DNA of 64,000 bases, taken from NCBI RefSeq assembly GCF_003970795.1, contig NZ_RWKW01000090.1, positions 30,304 through 94,303 of the forward strand, in the 5' to 3' direction. Origin of the DNA: Aquibium carbonis (GTDB lineage: Bacteria; Pseudomonadota; Alphaproteobacteria; Rhizobiales; Rhizobiaceae). Made by a program: the position numbers and the translations under genes. Positions 7,468 to 19,543 of this stretch are shown here, piece after piece (position 1 is the stretch's first letter; every line of letters starts with the position of its first letter). The notes below the pieces were generated by a model that was given only the letters and a program-made list of their open reading frames with translations, was not told where the DNA came from and ran no database searches.

Positions 7468-8778
7468 TCATTCCTTCGGCCGGTTGTCGACGATGCGCTG
7501 CGCCTTGCCCTGGCTGCGCGCGACCTTCTCCGGTTCGGTGACGTTGACGCGCACCGTCACGCCGACGACATCCTTGATGCGCTCGCGCAAGGCATGGCCA
7601 GCGACCTTGCGGGCATCGTCGGCCACATGCGTGATCGTTGCCTCGACATGCACGATCATCTCGTCCATGCGCCCCTCGCGCATCAGCTCGATCTGGAAAT
7701 GCGGGGCGAGACCTTCGACGGCCAGGATCTGCTCCTCGATCTGGGTCGGGAAGACGTTGACGCCGCGCAGGATCATCATGTCGTCGGAACGGCCAGTGAT
7801 CTTCTCCATGCGCCGCATCGTGCGGGCCGTCCCCGGCAGGAGCCGCGTCAGGTCGCGAGTGCGATAGCGGATGATCGGGAAAGCCTCCTTCGAAAGCGAG
7901 GTGAAGACGAGCTCCCCCTGCCCGCCGTCATCGACCGGATCGCCGGTGATCGGGTCGATCACCTCAGGATAGAAGTGATCCTCCCAGATGTGCAGCCCGT
8001 CCTTGGTCTCGACGCATTCGTTGGCAACGCCCGGCCCCATCACCTCCGACAGTCCGTAGATATCAACGGCATGCATGTCGAAGGCGTCCTCGATCTCGGC
8101 GCGCATGGCATTGGTCCAAGGCTCGGCGCCGAAGATGCCGACCTGAAGCGGGCTCTTGCGCGGGTCGAGACCCTGTGCACGGTATTCATCCAGGATCGAC
8201 AGCATGTAGGACGGCGTGACCATGATGGTCGTCGGCCTGAAATCCTCGATCAGCGTCACCTGCCGGGTGGTCATGCCCCCGGAAACAGGGACCACGGTGC
8301 AACCGAGGCGTTCGGCGCCGTAGTGCGCCCCGAGGCCGCCGGTGAAGAGACCGTACCCATAGGCGATATGGACGATGTCGCCCGGCCGCGTGCCGGACGC
8401 GCGCATGGACCGCGCCACGCATTCTGCCCAGACGGCGAGGTCGTTCTTCGTGTAGCCGACGACGGTCGGCTTGCCGGTCGTCCCCGAAGACGCATGGATC
8501 CGAGACACCTGCTCGCGTGGCACCGCGAACATGCCGAAGGGATAGTTGGCGCGCAGATCGTGCTTGGTCGTGAAGGGGAATTTCTTCAGGTCCGACAGCT
8601 GCTTGAGGTCATCCGGGTGAACCCCCGCCGCGTCGAAGGCCTGGCGGTAGTGCGCCACGTTCTCGTAGGAATGCTTCAACGACCATTTCAGGCGGTTGAG
8701 CTGGAGCGCTGCGATTTCGTCGCGGGATGCGATCTCGATGGGGTCGAGATCTTCCCTCCTCGGCGTCAGGTCCTTCAT
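7468..8778 (-). CDS. paaK: Phenylacetate-CoA ligase
   Basis: 436 residues, the usual PaaK length. It activates phenylacetate to phenylacetyl-CoA with ATP, the first step of the pathway. The adenylate-forming signature SSGTTGKPTVVGYT, the YGLSEVMGPG motif and the C-terminal GRSDDMMILRGVNVFPTQIE are all present. The start at MKDLTPRR is preceded by a GGGGGAGAAAG ribosome site; the longer frame upstream overlaps the paaI end. It is 34 bases after paaI. Confidence 0.96.
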   Translation of the reverse strand: MKDLTPRREDLDPIEIASRDEIAALQLNRLKWSLKHSYENVAHYRQAFDAAGVHPDDLKQLSDLKKFPFTTKHDLRANYPFGMFAVPREQVSRIHASSGTTGKPTVVGYTKNDLAVWAECVARSMRASGTRPGDIVHIAYGYGLFTGGLGAHYGAERLGCTVVPVSGGMTTRQVTLIEDFRPTTIMVTPSYMLSILDEYRAQGLDPRKSPLQVGIFGAEPWTNAMRAEIEDAFDMHAVDIYGLSEVMGPGVANECVETKDGLHIWEDHFYPEVIDPITGDPVDDGGQGELVFTSLSKEAFPIIRYRTRDLTRLLPGTARTMRRMEKITGRSDDMMILRGVNVFPTQIEEQILAVEGLAPHFQIELMREGRMDEMIVHVEATITHVADDARKVAGHALRERIKDVVGVTVRVNVTEPEKVARSQGKAQRIVDNRPKE

Positions 8779-8812
8779 TGCTTTCTCCCCCGTGCGTTCT
8801 CGTGTGGCGCGT

Positions 8813-9253
8813 TCAACCCGCGTTCTCGTCGAAATGGCGGCCCTCGACCGTCCGCGACGCGCCACGGAACTCCGCGATCAGCTTTCCTGCCTGGTTCCTC
8901 ACCGTGACGTCGTAGATGCCCGAGCGGCCGGCGCGGGCGACTTCGCGAGCCTCTGCCGTCAATCGGTCACCGAGTTGCCCTGGGGCCAGGAAGGTGATGA
9001 CGTTGTGCTGGGCGACGACGAGCTGATTGTAGGAATTGCAGGCGAAGGCGAAGGCCGAATCCGCCAGCGTGAAGATGAAGCCGCCATGGCAGATGTCGTG
9101 GCCGTTGGTGTGGTGCTTCTCGACGGTCATCGACATGGTCGCGGTGCCGGGACCAACGGCGTCGAGCGCGGCACCCAGCCATTTCGAGGCGTCATCGCGC
9201 GCCCACATGGCCTGTGCCGAGCGCGTGGCGATTTCTTCAGCCGACAATGCCAT
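8813..9253 (-). CDS. paaI: Phenylacetate pathway hydroxyacyl-CoA thioesterase PaaI
   Basis: 146-residue hotdog thioesterase with the PaaI signature DICHGGFIFTLADSAFAFA, including the catalytic aspartate. PaaI hydrolyses ring-hydroxylated or dead-end phenylacetyl-CoA thioesters and so frees trapped CoA. The start at MALSAEEIA follows a GGGAGG ribosome site; the 56 codons upstream run through the promoter region. First gene of the minus-strand unit paaI-paaK-tetR-paaX, divergent from the P450 gene. Confidence 0.92.
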   Translation of the reverse strand: MALSAEEIATRSAQAMWARDDASKWLGAALDAVGPGTATMSMTVEKHHTNGHDICHGGFIFTLADSAFAFACNSYNQLVVAQHNVITFLAPGQLGDRLTAEAREVARAGRSGIYDVTVRNQAGKLIAEFRGASRTVEGRHFDENAG

Positions 9254-9300
9254 CCGAGCCTCCCTGCCCGCGCTCCTCCCGAGCGCCATGGATAGGAGCC

Positions 9301-9329
9301 TTGCATAAACCGACCGGCCGGTCAATAAT
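9301..9329 (+). promoter_or_regulatory. Candidate promoter with embedded TetR-like palindrome, paaI/P450 divergent region
   Basis: A -35-like TTGCAT (9301-9306) and a -10-like AATAAT (9324-9329) are separated by exactly 17 bases. The spacer holds a perfect 12-base palindrome GACCGGCCGGTC (9312-9323) with A/T flanks. A repressor bound there would block RNA polymerase. It would drive the P450-paaZ pair and lies 59 bases from the paaI start, so it could control both directions. The likely binder is the TetR protein encoded at 6825-7442, by inference only. Confidence 0.55.
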
Positions 9330-9380
9330 ACTGAAGGAGGCCGTTCCACCGTCCTCCGCACGCTTGGGAGGAGCGCTGCC

Positions 9381-10609
9381 ATGCAGGCGAAGACCGGCCT
9401 CGCCGAGGCTTTCGACATCAATGCGCTTCCGGCGGGCTTCGCGGACGATCCGTTCCCGGTCTATCGCGCGCTGCTGGACGACGCCCCGCTGAAGCGCTTT
9501 CGCGACGGTTCGGTGATGCTGTCGCGATATGAGGATCTCGACCGTGTCTATCGCGACACGAAGAGCTTTTCGTCCGACAAGAAGGTGGAGTTCCTGCCGA
9601 AGTTCGGCGAGACGCCCCTCTACGAGCATCACACCACCAGCCTCGTCTTCAACGACCCGCCGCTGCATACCCGTGTCCGCAAGATCATGGTGGGCGCGCT
9701 GACGCCGAAGGCGATCGCGGCAATGGAGCCGGGGCTCGTCAGACTGGTCGACGACCTGCTCGACCGCATGGCCGCCAGGGGCGAAGTCGACCTGATCGAG
9801 GATTTCGCCGCCGCGATCCCGCTTGAAGTGATCGGCAACCTTTTCGTGATGCCGCACGAGGATCGCGGGCCGCTGCGCGACTGGTCGCTTGCGATCCTGG
9901 GCGCGCTGGAACCGGTGCTGTCGCCCACGCAAAAGGAGCGCGGCAACCGTGCGGTGACCGACTTCAAGGCCTATCTGCATGAACTATGGGCAGAGCGGAA
10001 GGCACGTCCGGGCGATCCGGCGACCGACGTGCTGACACGGCTCATCAACGGCAATGACGGCGAACTGCTGACCGACACGGAACTGCTGCAGAACTGCATC
10101 TTCATCCTCAACGCCGGCCACGAGACGACGACCAACCTGATCGGCAATGCCCTTTATGAACTGACGCAGTGGCCCCACGAACGGCGTCGGCTGATCGAGA
10201 CGCCGGACATGATCGACACGGCGGTGGACGAGTTCCTGCGCTTCCAAAGCCCGAACCAGCTCGGAAACCGCATGGCCGTCGAGCCGTCGACGTTCCACGG
10301 CGAGACGATCGAGCCGGGCACGCGCATTCACCTGGCCATCGGTGCAGCGAACCGCGATCCGCGCCAGTTCGCCGATCCCGATCGGCTCGACCTGTCGCGA
10401 AGGCCCAATCGTCATCTCGCCTTCGCACAGGGGCCGCATCTGTGCGCCGGCTTCTCCCTGGCGCGCATGGAAGGCCGCATCGCGATCCAGCGCTTCCTGA
10501 GGCGGTTTCCCGACTACCAGCTTTCTGCGGCGCCGACGCGAACCGGACGTGTCCGCTTTCGCGGCTTCTCCACCCTGCCCGCGCGCACCCACGAACAAGG
10601 AGCCACGCC

Positions 10610-10613
<4 letters not shown>
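9381..10613 (+). CDS. Cytochrome P450
   Basis: 410-residue soluble bacterial P450. The I-helix oxygen-activation motif AGHETTT, the K-helix ExxR (DEFLRF) and the haem-binding loop FAQGPHLCAG with its cysteine are all intact. A GGGAGGAG ribosome site precedes the ATG. Its stop overlaps the paaZ start (ATGA), so it is translationally coupled to a phenylacetate-pathway gene. It may hydroxylate an aromatic acid feeding or leaving the paa route. The substrate cannot be read from sequence, and no ferredoxin or ferredoxin reductase partner lies beside it apart from PaaE's own domains. Confidence 0.9.
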
Positions 10614-12634
<2,021 letters not shown>

Positions 12635-12650
12635 GGAACCCATCAACGAA

Positions 12651-12679
12651 ACGGGGCCGGCGGTGATCGCCAGCCCCGT
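12651..12679. terminator. Hairpin between paaZ and the chemoreceptor gene
   Basis: Two nested stems: outer ACGGGGC / GCCCCGT and inner GGCG / CGCC around GTGAT. It lies between the ends of two converging genes. No T-run follows, so intrinsic termination is likely weak but could serve both strands. Confidence 0.55.
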
Positions 12680-12703
12680 CATCGTTCGATTGAGCGGGAA
12701 AGC

Positions 12704-14668
12704 CTAGCTCGCCCGTGCTCCGAATGCGCCAGCGAGCCGCTGACCGAGCGCGCGCGCCGGCGAGGCGGTGGCCTGCATCCGGTCGTTGGCTTCGCGCGGA
12801 TGGGACGAACCACCCTCCAGCCTGAAACGCGAGATGAGCCGGGCAAGATTGTCGGATTCCTCCGAAAGCCTGTGCGTGGCCGCGGTGGTCTCTTCCACCA
12901 TCGCCGCGTTTCGCTGCGTGACCTGATCCATCTGGTTCACAGCGATGTTGATCTCGTGCAGGCCGGTGGACTGCTCGGCCGCCGCGACCGCGATCGAGCG
13001 GACGTGCTCGTTGATCTTGACGACATGGCTCTGGATGGTGGTCAGCGCCTCGCCGGTGTCGGTCACCAGGCGCACGCCGGTGGCCACTTCCTCGGTCGAC
13101 TTGCTGATCAGCCCCTTGATGTCCTTGGCAGCGGTGGCCGAGCGCTGGGCGAGCTCGCGCACCTCCTGCGCCACGACGGCGAAGCCGCGGCCCGCCTCGC
13201 CGGCCCGTGCCGCCTCGACGCCGGCATTGAGCGCCAGAAGGTTGGTCTGGAAGGCGATTTCGTCGATGAGGCTGATGATCTTGCCGATTTCGCCGGAGGC
13301 CTGCTCGATGCGGCCCATGGCAACGACCGCCTCGCCGACGACCCGGTTGGACTCCTCCGTGCTGCGCTTTGCCTCATCCACCATCTGGCTGGCTTCCTGA
13401 GCGCGGCTGGTCGACGTGCGAACGGTCGCCGTGATCTCCTCGAGCGCGGCCGAGGTCTCTTCCAGCGAGGCCGCCTGCTGCTCGGTGCGGCGCGACAGGT
13501 CGTCGGCGGCATTGCGCAACTCGGTCGTGTTGCCGTTGATCGTGTCGGAAGTCGTGCGCACCTCGCCCATCGCCGCCCGCAGCGAGCTCATCGCCGCGTT
13601 GACGTTGGTCTGCAACTCCTCGAAGGCGCCCTGGAAGTACCCGGTCATCGACTGGGTGAGATCGCCATCGGCCAGCGACGCGACCACCCTGCGAACCTCG
13701 GCCACACCCGCGTCCACGCTGGTCAGGAGCTCGTTGACGCTGGCCGCGAAACGATTGAGGTCGTCATTGGCGTAGTCCTTGGTGATGCGGCGGCCGAAAT
13801 TGCCCTGGACGGCTGCGGACACGACCTCGGCGATGCTCGACTGCAGGTCGGCGCTCTTGGCCTGGAGCGCCGCTTCCTGGGCGTTCAGTTCGTTCACCTT
13901 GATGCCGTTCTGCTTGAAGACCAGCACGGCCTGCGCCATCTCGCCCACTTCGTCCTTGCGGTCGGCAAAGGGCACCTCGGCCTTCAGGTCGCCCTCCGCC
14001 AGGGTCTGCATGGTGCCGGTCAGCCTGCGGATCGGCCGGCTGAGCTGCACCGTACCGATGTAGGCGGCGGCGCCCGTGCCAAGCAGGAGGCCGAGCAGCG
14101 TCGTGGAGGCGAGCAGGATGATCATCCTCGACTGGAAGGCTTCGATGCCCGCCTTGATGTCGGCCAGCTGCTGCTGGTCGCGCTGCACCACGGCATCGAT
14201 CTCGGCCTGGTAGTTGCGGCGGTTGGTGCGGTTGTCCGTGTTGTTGCCCTGCTCGTTGGCGAGCGCGGGCGAAACCTCGCGGCCAAGCCGCGCCGTCTCG
14301 GTGCGGAAGGCGCGGAACTCGCCGGCCCGTGCCACCACGCGATCGAAGTCTGGAAGGCCTTCGGCATCGACCATCGGGCGCCACGCGGCCAGCACCGTGT
14401 CCATGCGGTCGAGGAACTGCATGATCCCGTCGGCGAACGGCTTTGCCTGCTCGGTCGTGGCCGAGGAATAGATGCCACGCGATTCCATCACGACGGCCGT
14501 CACGTATCGGTTGAGCCGCTCGCCCTGCAAGGCGCGCTCCGCCGCGTTGTCCAGAGCGGCGAGCCGCTTGTTGTATTCCAGCACCGTGTATCCAGCGATG
14601 CCGCCGATGATCACGGCGACGAAGCCCATGAGCGCCACGATGGAATAGATCTTACCACTGATTTTCAT
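12704..14668 (-). CDS. Methyl-accepting chemotaxis protein
   Basis: 654-residue membrane chemoreceptor. One transmembrane helix lies near residues 8-30 and a second near 190-215, flanking a periplasmic four-helix-type domain rich in Asn and Gln. A HAMP domain follows ([17 protein letters not shown]), then a second HAMP-like repeat ([14 protein letters not shown]). The signalling hairpin tip reads [24 protein letters not shown], given here only as the family hallmark. There is no C-terminal CheR-tethering pentapeptide. The start at MKISGKIYS replaces a longer frame. A role in taxis to aromatic acids is suggested only by its position beside paaZ. Confidence 0.92.
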   Translation of the reverse strand: MKISGKIYSIVALMGFVAVIIGGIAGYTVLEYNKRLAALDNAAERALQGERLNRYVTAVVMESRGIYSSATTEQAKPFADGIMQFLDRMDTVLAAWRPMVDAEGLPDFDRVVARAGEFRAFRTETARLGREVSPALANEQGNNTDNRTNRRNYQAEIDAVVQRDQQQLADIKAGIEAFQSRMIILLASTTLLGLLLGTGAAAYIGTVQLSRPIRRLTGTMQTLAEGDLKAEVPFADRKDEVGEMAQAVLVFKQNGIKVNELNAQEAALQAKSADLQSSIAEVVSAAVQGNFGRRITKDYANDDLNRFAASVNELLTSVDAGVAEVRRVVASLADGDLTQSMTGYFQGAFEELQTNVNAAMSSLRAAMGEVRTTSDTINGNTTELRNAADDLSRRTEQQAASLEETSAALEEITATVRTSTSRAQEASQMVDEAKRSTEESNRVVGEAVVAMGRIEQASGEIGKIISLIDEIAFQTNLLALNAGVEAARAGEAGRGFAVVAQEVRELAQRSATAAKDIKGLISKSTEEVATGVRLVTDTGEALTTIQSHVVKINEHVRSIAVAAAEQSTGLHEINIAVNQMDQVTQRNAAMVEETTAATHRLSEESDNLARLISRFRLEGGSSHPREANDRMQATASPARALGQRLAGAFGARAS

Positions 14669-14861
14669 TACCGGCCCCCGACTGCGTGGCTCGACGCCCG
14701 CGTCCTGTCCCACATCTCGGCGACATCCCCTCGCCGCGGTTCATGCCGACGGCCCGGAGAATGATGCCACCCGCCTGGATGCACCATGGAGCATTGCAGT
14801 TAAGGTCGGATTAAGCCGGTTCGCGGGCGTTTTGGCCACGTTTGCGTGCCGGTTTTGTCGG

Positions 14862-16037
14862 TCAGACACGCCGTTGCTTGCGCCACGCAAGCAAAGCGCC
14901 AAAGCAGACGAGGCAGATGACGAGCAGCGCAACCGCGAAACCGGCCACGCTGTCGCCGGTCAGGAACACGAGGATCGACACGATCAATGCCGAGCCGATC
15001 TGGCTGGTGAAACCGTAGAAGGCTGCCGCGAAGCCGGCAATGTCGCCATGGGGATCGAGCACCATGGCGGCCGCGTTCGAGTAGACGATGAGATAGCTGG
15101 TGGCAAAGAGCGTCAGCAGCGCCGTCATCACGAAGGCATTCATGACGCCCGCGCCGATGGCGACGAGCATCAGCACCACGGAGCCGATGAGGACGAGATT
15201 GGCCGCGATCATGGCATTGACGATGCCGATCTCGAGGATCAGCCGCCGGTTGGCGATCTGACCTGCGACGATGCCCAGCCCGTGGAAGGCGAAGTAGAGG
15301 GCGAAGGTCGTTCCGCTCAACCCGAAGGCGTGCTCGTAGATGCGCGGCGTCGAGGCGAGGATGAAGAGCATCGAGGCCATCACCACGGCCGACAGGAGCA
15401 TGAAATGGCGCGACTGCGGATGTCGGAAGAGGCGTGCCGTTCGCTGCCCGAAAACCTGGAGACGAAGCGCATCGGGCGCCGACCGGGGCAGCGTCTCGGG
15501 TACCTTGACCAGCACGACCAGCAGACCGGCGGCAAAGACCGAGAGGCCGAGGAAGATGAAGCGCCAGCCGGCCAGCGCCGCAACGCTTGCGCCGAGCAAG
15601 GGAGCGAAGATCGGGCCGACGGCGAAGATGGCCGTGGCAAGCGCCAGGTTTCGGGCCAGCGCCTCGCCGGAGTAGCGGTCGCGGATAATGGCCCGCGACG
15701 ACACGATGGCGGCGGCAGCGCCGAGCCCCTGCAGGACCCGGCAGGCCAGCATCAACTCGATGGACGCGGCAAACGCCGCGCCCAGGCAACCGAGCAGGAA
15801 GAGCGCAAGACCGGCGGCGAGAATCGGACGGCGGCCGAAGCGATCCGATGCCGAGCCCCAGAACAGTTGCCCGACCCCCGCCCCGATCATGTAGGAGGTG
15901 ATCGTCCACTGGACGAGTTCGAATGGCGTCGCGAGGTCCGCGACCATGTCCGGAAAGGACGGCAGCGTGATGTCGACCGAGAAGGACGAAATCGACATCA
16001 GGACGCCGCAATAGGCGACGAGCCAGCGATCCTTCAC
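14862..16037 (-). CDS. MFS transporter, Bcr/CflA-type exporter
   Basis: 391-residue, 12-helix major facilitator protein with the loop 2-3 signature GSASDRFGRRP and the CRVLQGLGAAA helix of the Bcr/CflA drug-exporter subfamily. A GTG start is indicated by its 4-base overlap with the pcaB stop (GTGA) and an AAGGA ribosome site 8 bases upstream. Coupling to pcaB suggests expression with protocatechuate genes, so it may export or import an aromatic compound. Its substrate is unknown. Confidence 0.82.
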   Translation of the reverse strand: MKDRWLVAYCGVLMSISSFSVDITLPSFPDMVADLATPFELVQWTITSYMIGAGVGQLFWGSASDRFGRRPILAAGLALFLLGCLGAAFAASIELMLACRVLQGLGAAAAIVSSRAIIRDRYSGEALARNLALATAIFAVGPIFAPLLGASVAALAGWRFIFLGLSVFAAGLLVVLVKVPETLPRSAPDALRLQVFGQRTARLFRHPQSRHFMLLSAVVMASMLFILASTPRIYEHAFGLSGTTFALYFAFHGLGIVAGQIANRRLILEIGIVNAMIAANLVLIGSVVLMLVAIGAGVMNAFVMTALLTLFATSYLIVYSNAAAMVLDPHGDIAGFAAAFYGFTSQIGSALIVSILVFLTGDSVAGFAVALLVICLVCFGALLAWRKQRRV

Positions 16038-17116
16038 GAAACGTCCTTCATGTCGGCGCCACCTGGACGAAACGAGACCTGGGCCAGCAGCGCCTGCGCG
16101 ATGCGCAGCGAGACGCCGCAGGCCATCACCATCTGCGGCAAAAGCATCCATTCCAGCGTCCAGGCCGCACCCGACCGCTCGTTCTCGTGAACGAGCGACT
16201 GATGCATGCCGGCCAGAAGCGTCGCGTTGAAGCGCGCCAACGTCACCAGCGTCTCGGCGCCAACGGGATTGACCTTGTGCGGCATGGCCGAGGATCCGCC
16301 GCCGCCCGACAGCTTGATCTCGCCGACCTCGCTCTGCGCGGCAAGCGCAATGTCCTGCCCCATCTTGCCAAGGCTGCCGGTGACGAGCGACAGCCAGGAC
16401 GCAAGACCGGCAACGCCGTCCCGCTCGGAGTGGCGGGCACGGTCGACGGGTCGCAAGTCGAGCAGATCGGCAAGCCGCTTGGTGACTGTGCCCGCCCGGT
16501 CGCCGAGCTTTTCCAGCGTGCCGGCCGCGCCGCCGAAATGCACCACGCCGATGTCGGCCGCGACCGCGTCAAGGCGCTCGCGGTGACGCGCCAGCGGGTC
16601 GCGCCAGCTACGGATCTTGCGCGAGGCCGCAACAGGAATAGCCGCCTGCATGCGCGTATGCGCCATGACCTCGACGGCGCCGTCGCGATCGTCGAGCGCC
16701 TGCAAGGCGGTCGACACGGCGGCGAGCCGGGCGTCGAGGATGGCCAGCACCGGCTTGAGGCGCAACGCCAGGCTGGTGTCGACCACGTCCTGGCTGGTGG
16801 CGCCGACATGCACGAAGGCGGCCGCGTCGCCAGCCACCGCCTGGCGCAACTGGCGGACGAGTTCGGGAACCACCACACCGTCCCGGCCGACGCCGAGTTT
16901 GAGGGCCTCGACGTCGGGCGAGAAACCGGCCAGCGCCGCCTCGATCGCTTTGGCCGCCTCCGCCGGGATCAACCCGACCTCGGCCTGCGCCTTCGCAAGC
17001 GCGACCTCGAAGGCGAGCATGGCGCTCGCATCCGCCTCGACGGAGAAGGGCGCCTCCATGTCCGCATCGCCCAGCAGACCGCTGAGGTAGGGGTGCTCGA
17101 AGGGCGATACGGACAT
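16034..17116 (-). CDS. pcaB: 3-carboxy-cis,cis-muconate cycloisomerase
   Basis: 360-residue member of the fumarase/aspartase superfamily with the signature GGGGSSAMPHKVNPVGAE and the HVGATSQDVVDT region. It converts 3-carboxy-cis,cis-muconate to 4-carboxymuconolactone in the protocatechuate branch. The ATG of MSVSPFEH was chosen; a GTG three codons upstream is also possible. It lies 15 bases after pcaG and overlaps the MFS gene. It is shorter than the roughly 450-residue Pseudomonas type but normal for rhizobial PcaB. Confidence 0.93.
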   Translation of the reverse strand: MSVSPFEHPYLSGLLGDADMEAPFSVEADASAMLAFEVALAKAQAEVGLIPAEAAKAIEAALAGFSPDVEALKLGVGRDGVVVPELVRQLRQAVAGDAAAFVHVGATSQDVVDTSLALRLKPVLAILDARLAAVSTALQALDDRDGAVEVMAHTRMQAAIPVAASRKIRSWRDPLARHRERLDAVAADIGVVHFGGAAGTLEKLGDRAGTVTKRLADLLDLRPVDRARHSERDGVAGLASWLSLVTGSLGKMGQDIALAAQSEVGEIKLSGGGGSSAMPHKVNPVGAETLVTLARFNATLLAGMHQSLVHENERSGAAWTLEWMLLPQMVMACGVSLRIAQALLAQVSFRPGGADMKDVS

Positions 17117-17131
17117 GAAGGGCACGCGCTC

Positions 17132-17743
17132 TCAGATGTCGAAGAAGATCGTTTCCTTGTCACCCTGAAGGTGGATGTCGAAGGTGTAGACGTCGCCGTC
17201 GCGCGGAGCAATCAGGGTCGGCACGCGCACCTTGTGCTCCACCCGCTGCAGGATCGGATCCTCGGCGTTCGCCTTGTCCTCGTCGCCGAAATACATGCGC
17301 GTGTGCAGGCCGAGATTGATGCCGCGCGCCACGATCCAGAAGGTGATGTGGGGCGCCATGAGACGACCGTCACGGAACGGGACGCGGCCGGGCTTGATGG
17401 TCTGGAACACGAACTCGCCAGTGTCCATGTCCGCCGGGCAACGGCCCCAACCGGTGAAGTTGGGATCGGCCGAGCCGCGCATTTCGGCCGGCGAATTGTA
17501 GAGCCCGTCGGCGTCGGCCTGCCAGATCTCGACCAGTGCATCCTTGAGCACCGTTCCAGAGCCGTCGATGACGCGCGACTTGACCGTGATGCGCTCGCCC
17601 CTGGTCTTGTCGTTGACCAGTTGCGTGCCGAGATCGGCCGGATAGATGCCGCCGATGTCGCAGAAATTCGGCGTCAGGCCGATGTGAACGTAAGGGCCCG
17701 CTGTCTGCGAGGCGGTTTCCTTCAAGCGTGCGAGCGTTTGCAT
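17132..17743 (-). CDS. pcaG: Protocatechuate 3,4-dioxygenase alpha subunit
   Basis: 203 residues of intradiol dioxygenase alpha-chain type, with GPYVHIGLTPNF at the N-terminus and DALVEIWQADADG in the core. It pairs with PcaH, which carries the iron, to cleave protocatechuate between the two hydroxyls. A GGGAGAG ribosome site precedes the ATG. In most rhizobia pcaH and pcaG are adjacent; here a toxin-antitoxin locus of about 500 bases separates them. Confidence 0.95.
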   Translation of the reverse strand: MQTLARLKETASQTAGPYVHIGLTPNFCDIGGIYPADLGTQLVNDKTRGERITVKSRVIDGSGTVLKDALVEIWQADADGLYNSPAEMRGSADPNFTGWGRCPADMDTGEFVFQTIKPGRVPFRDGRLMAPHITFWIVARGINLGLHTRMYFGDEDKANAEDPILQRVEHKVRVPTLIAPRDGDVYTFDIHLQGDKETIFFDI

Positions 17744-17757
17744 GGTTTCTCTCCCAA

Positions 17758-18013
17758 CTAGCGATAAGCGTCCGATCTGTGGCCAATCTCCACGACCAGC
17801 ACGACGAGTTTCTGGTGCCTGATCTCGCAGATGAGCCGATAGTCGCCCACGCGATCGGACCAGTAGTCTTCCAGCGACGCGTGCAGCGCCTTTCCCAGGC
17901 TGCGCGGATCACCCGCCGCCACACGATAGCCCGACGACGCGTTTCGCGACCCGCCGATCGAGCGTCCGAAGCGTCTTCCTGGACTTCTCCAAGTACTCAA
18001 TCGTCCAAGCCAA
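17758..18013 (-). pseudogene. Frameshifted RelE/ParE-type toxin gene
   Basis: The C-terminal frame encodes [29 protein letters not shown] and [14 protein letters not shown], the standard RelE-family ending. The expected N-terminus is present in another frame, from a TTG codon at 18013: [20 protein letters not shown] and RRVAKRVVG. The two halves are joined only by a frame change near 17925-17940, with loss of a few bases compared with the family. The toxin is thus probably inactive. The 5' end overlaps the antitoxin stop, as in intact relBE pairs. Confidence 0.8.
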
Positions 18014-18224
18014 GCTCGCGCCTCACGTCCTCGGACAAATAGGTCCTCTCCTCACCCCGGCGGATCCGCTCAGAAACCTCGACCGCGGCGTAGTAGTCCT
18101 CCAGGTCGTCGAGACCGTTCGCGATCAGTTCCCGCAGGTAGTAGGCCTTGGTGCGCCCTGTCCGGGCGGCCAATGCGTTGAGACGGGCTTCGATTTCAGG
18201 CTCCAGTCGGATCGAGGTCGGCAT
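17997..18224 (-). CDS. RelB/RHH-type antitoxin
   Basis: 75 residues with a ribbon-helix-helix start ([19 protein letters not shown]) and a segment [12 protein letters not shown] typical of RelB-like antitoxins, followed by an acidic C-terminal toxin-binding tail. The frame appears intact although the toxin is frameshifted. The start at MPTSIRL was chosen over an ATG lying inside the upstream operator. The locus interrupts pcaHG. Confidence 0.85.
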   Translation of the reverse strand: MPTSIRLEPEIEARLNALAARTGRTKAYYLRELIANGLDDLEDYYAAVEVSERIRRGEERTYLSEDVRRELGLDD

Positions 18225-18234
18225 GTGAGCGCTA

Positions 18235-18269
18235 CGCGTTGAATACATGTAGTCCATGTATTCAACGCG
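18235..18269. promoter_or_regulatory. Perfect 15-bp inverted repeat, probable antitoxin operator
   Basis: Arms CGCGTTGAATACATG and CATGTATTCAACGCG are exact reverse complements around a 5-base spacer (TAGTC). It lies 11 bases upstream of the antitoxin ATG and 16 bases beyond the pcaH stop. RHH antitoxins autoregulate at such sites. It might also act on transcripts coming from pcaH towards pcaG. Confidence 0.75.
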
Positions 18270-18284
18270 GCCGGTTGCGGCAGA

Positions 18285-19441
<1,157 letters not shown>

Positions 19442-19543
19442 GCCGTCCTCCCTGATCGTCATGCTGTATACATACCATCGGAACCCAGTTAAGAATAATG
19501 CCATTTCCGGCAGAACCGATAATTTTTCTGATATGGATGATCC

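Noticed and set aside
12800..14764. 654-codon plus-strand frame over the chemoreceptor gene
   Set aside because: It is antisense to a clear chemoreceptor, has GC-skewed composition and matches no protein family pattern.
16038..16151. Longer start for the MFS transporter
   Set aside because: The extra 38 residues are pcaB antisense. The GTG overlapping the pcaB stop with AAGGA upstream is better supported.
18225..18257. Antitoxin start at the upstream ATG (position 18257)
   Set aside because: That ATG lies inside the perfect operator palindrome, and the added residues are not part of the ribbon-helix-helix pattern.
19442..19543. PcaQ box (ATAACC-N4-GGTTAA) between pcaC and pcaQ
   Set aside because: Only loose partial matches were found (for example ATACC and GTTAA with the wrong spacing), so no site is claimed.
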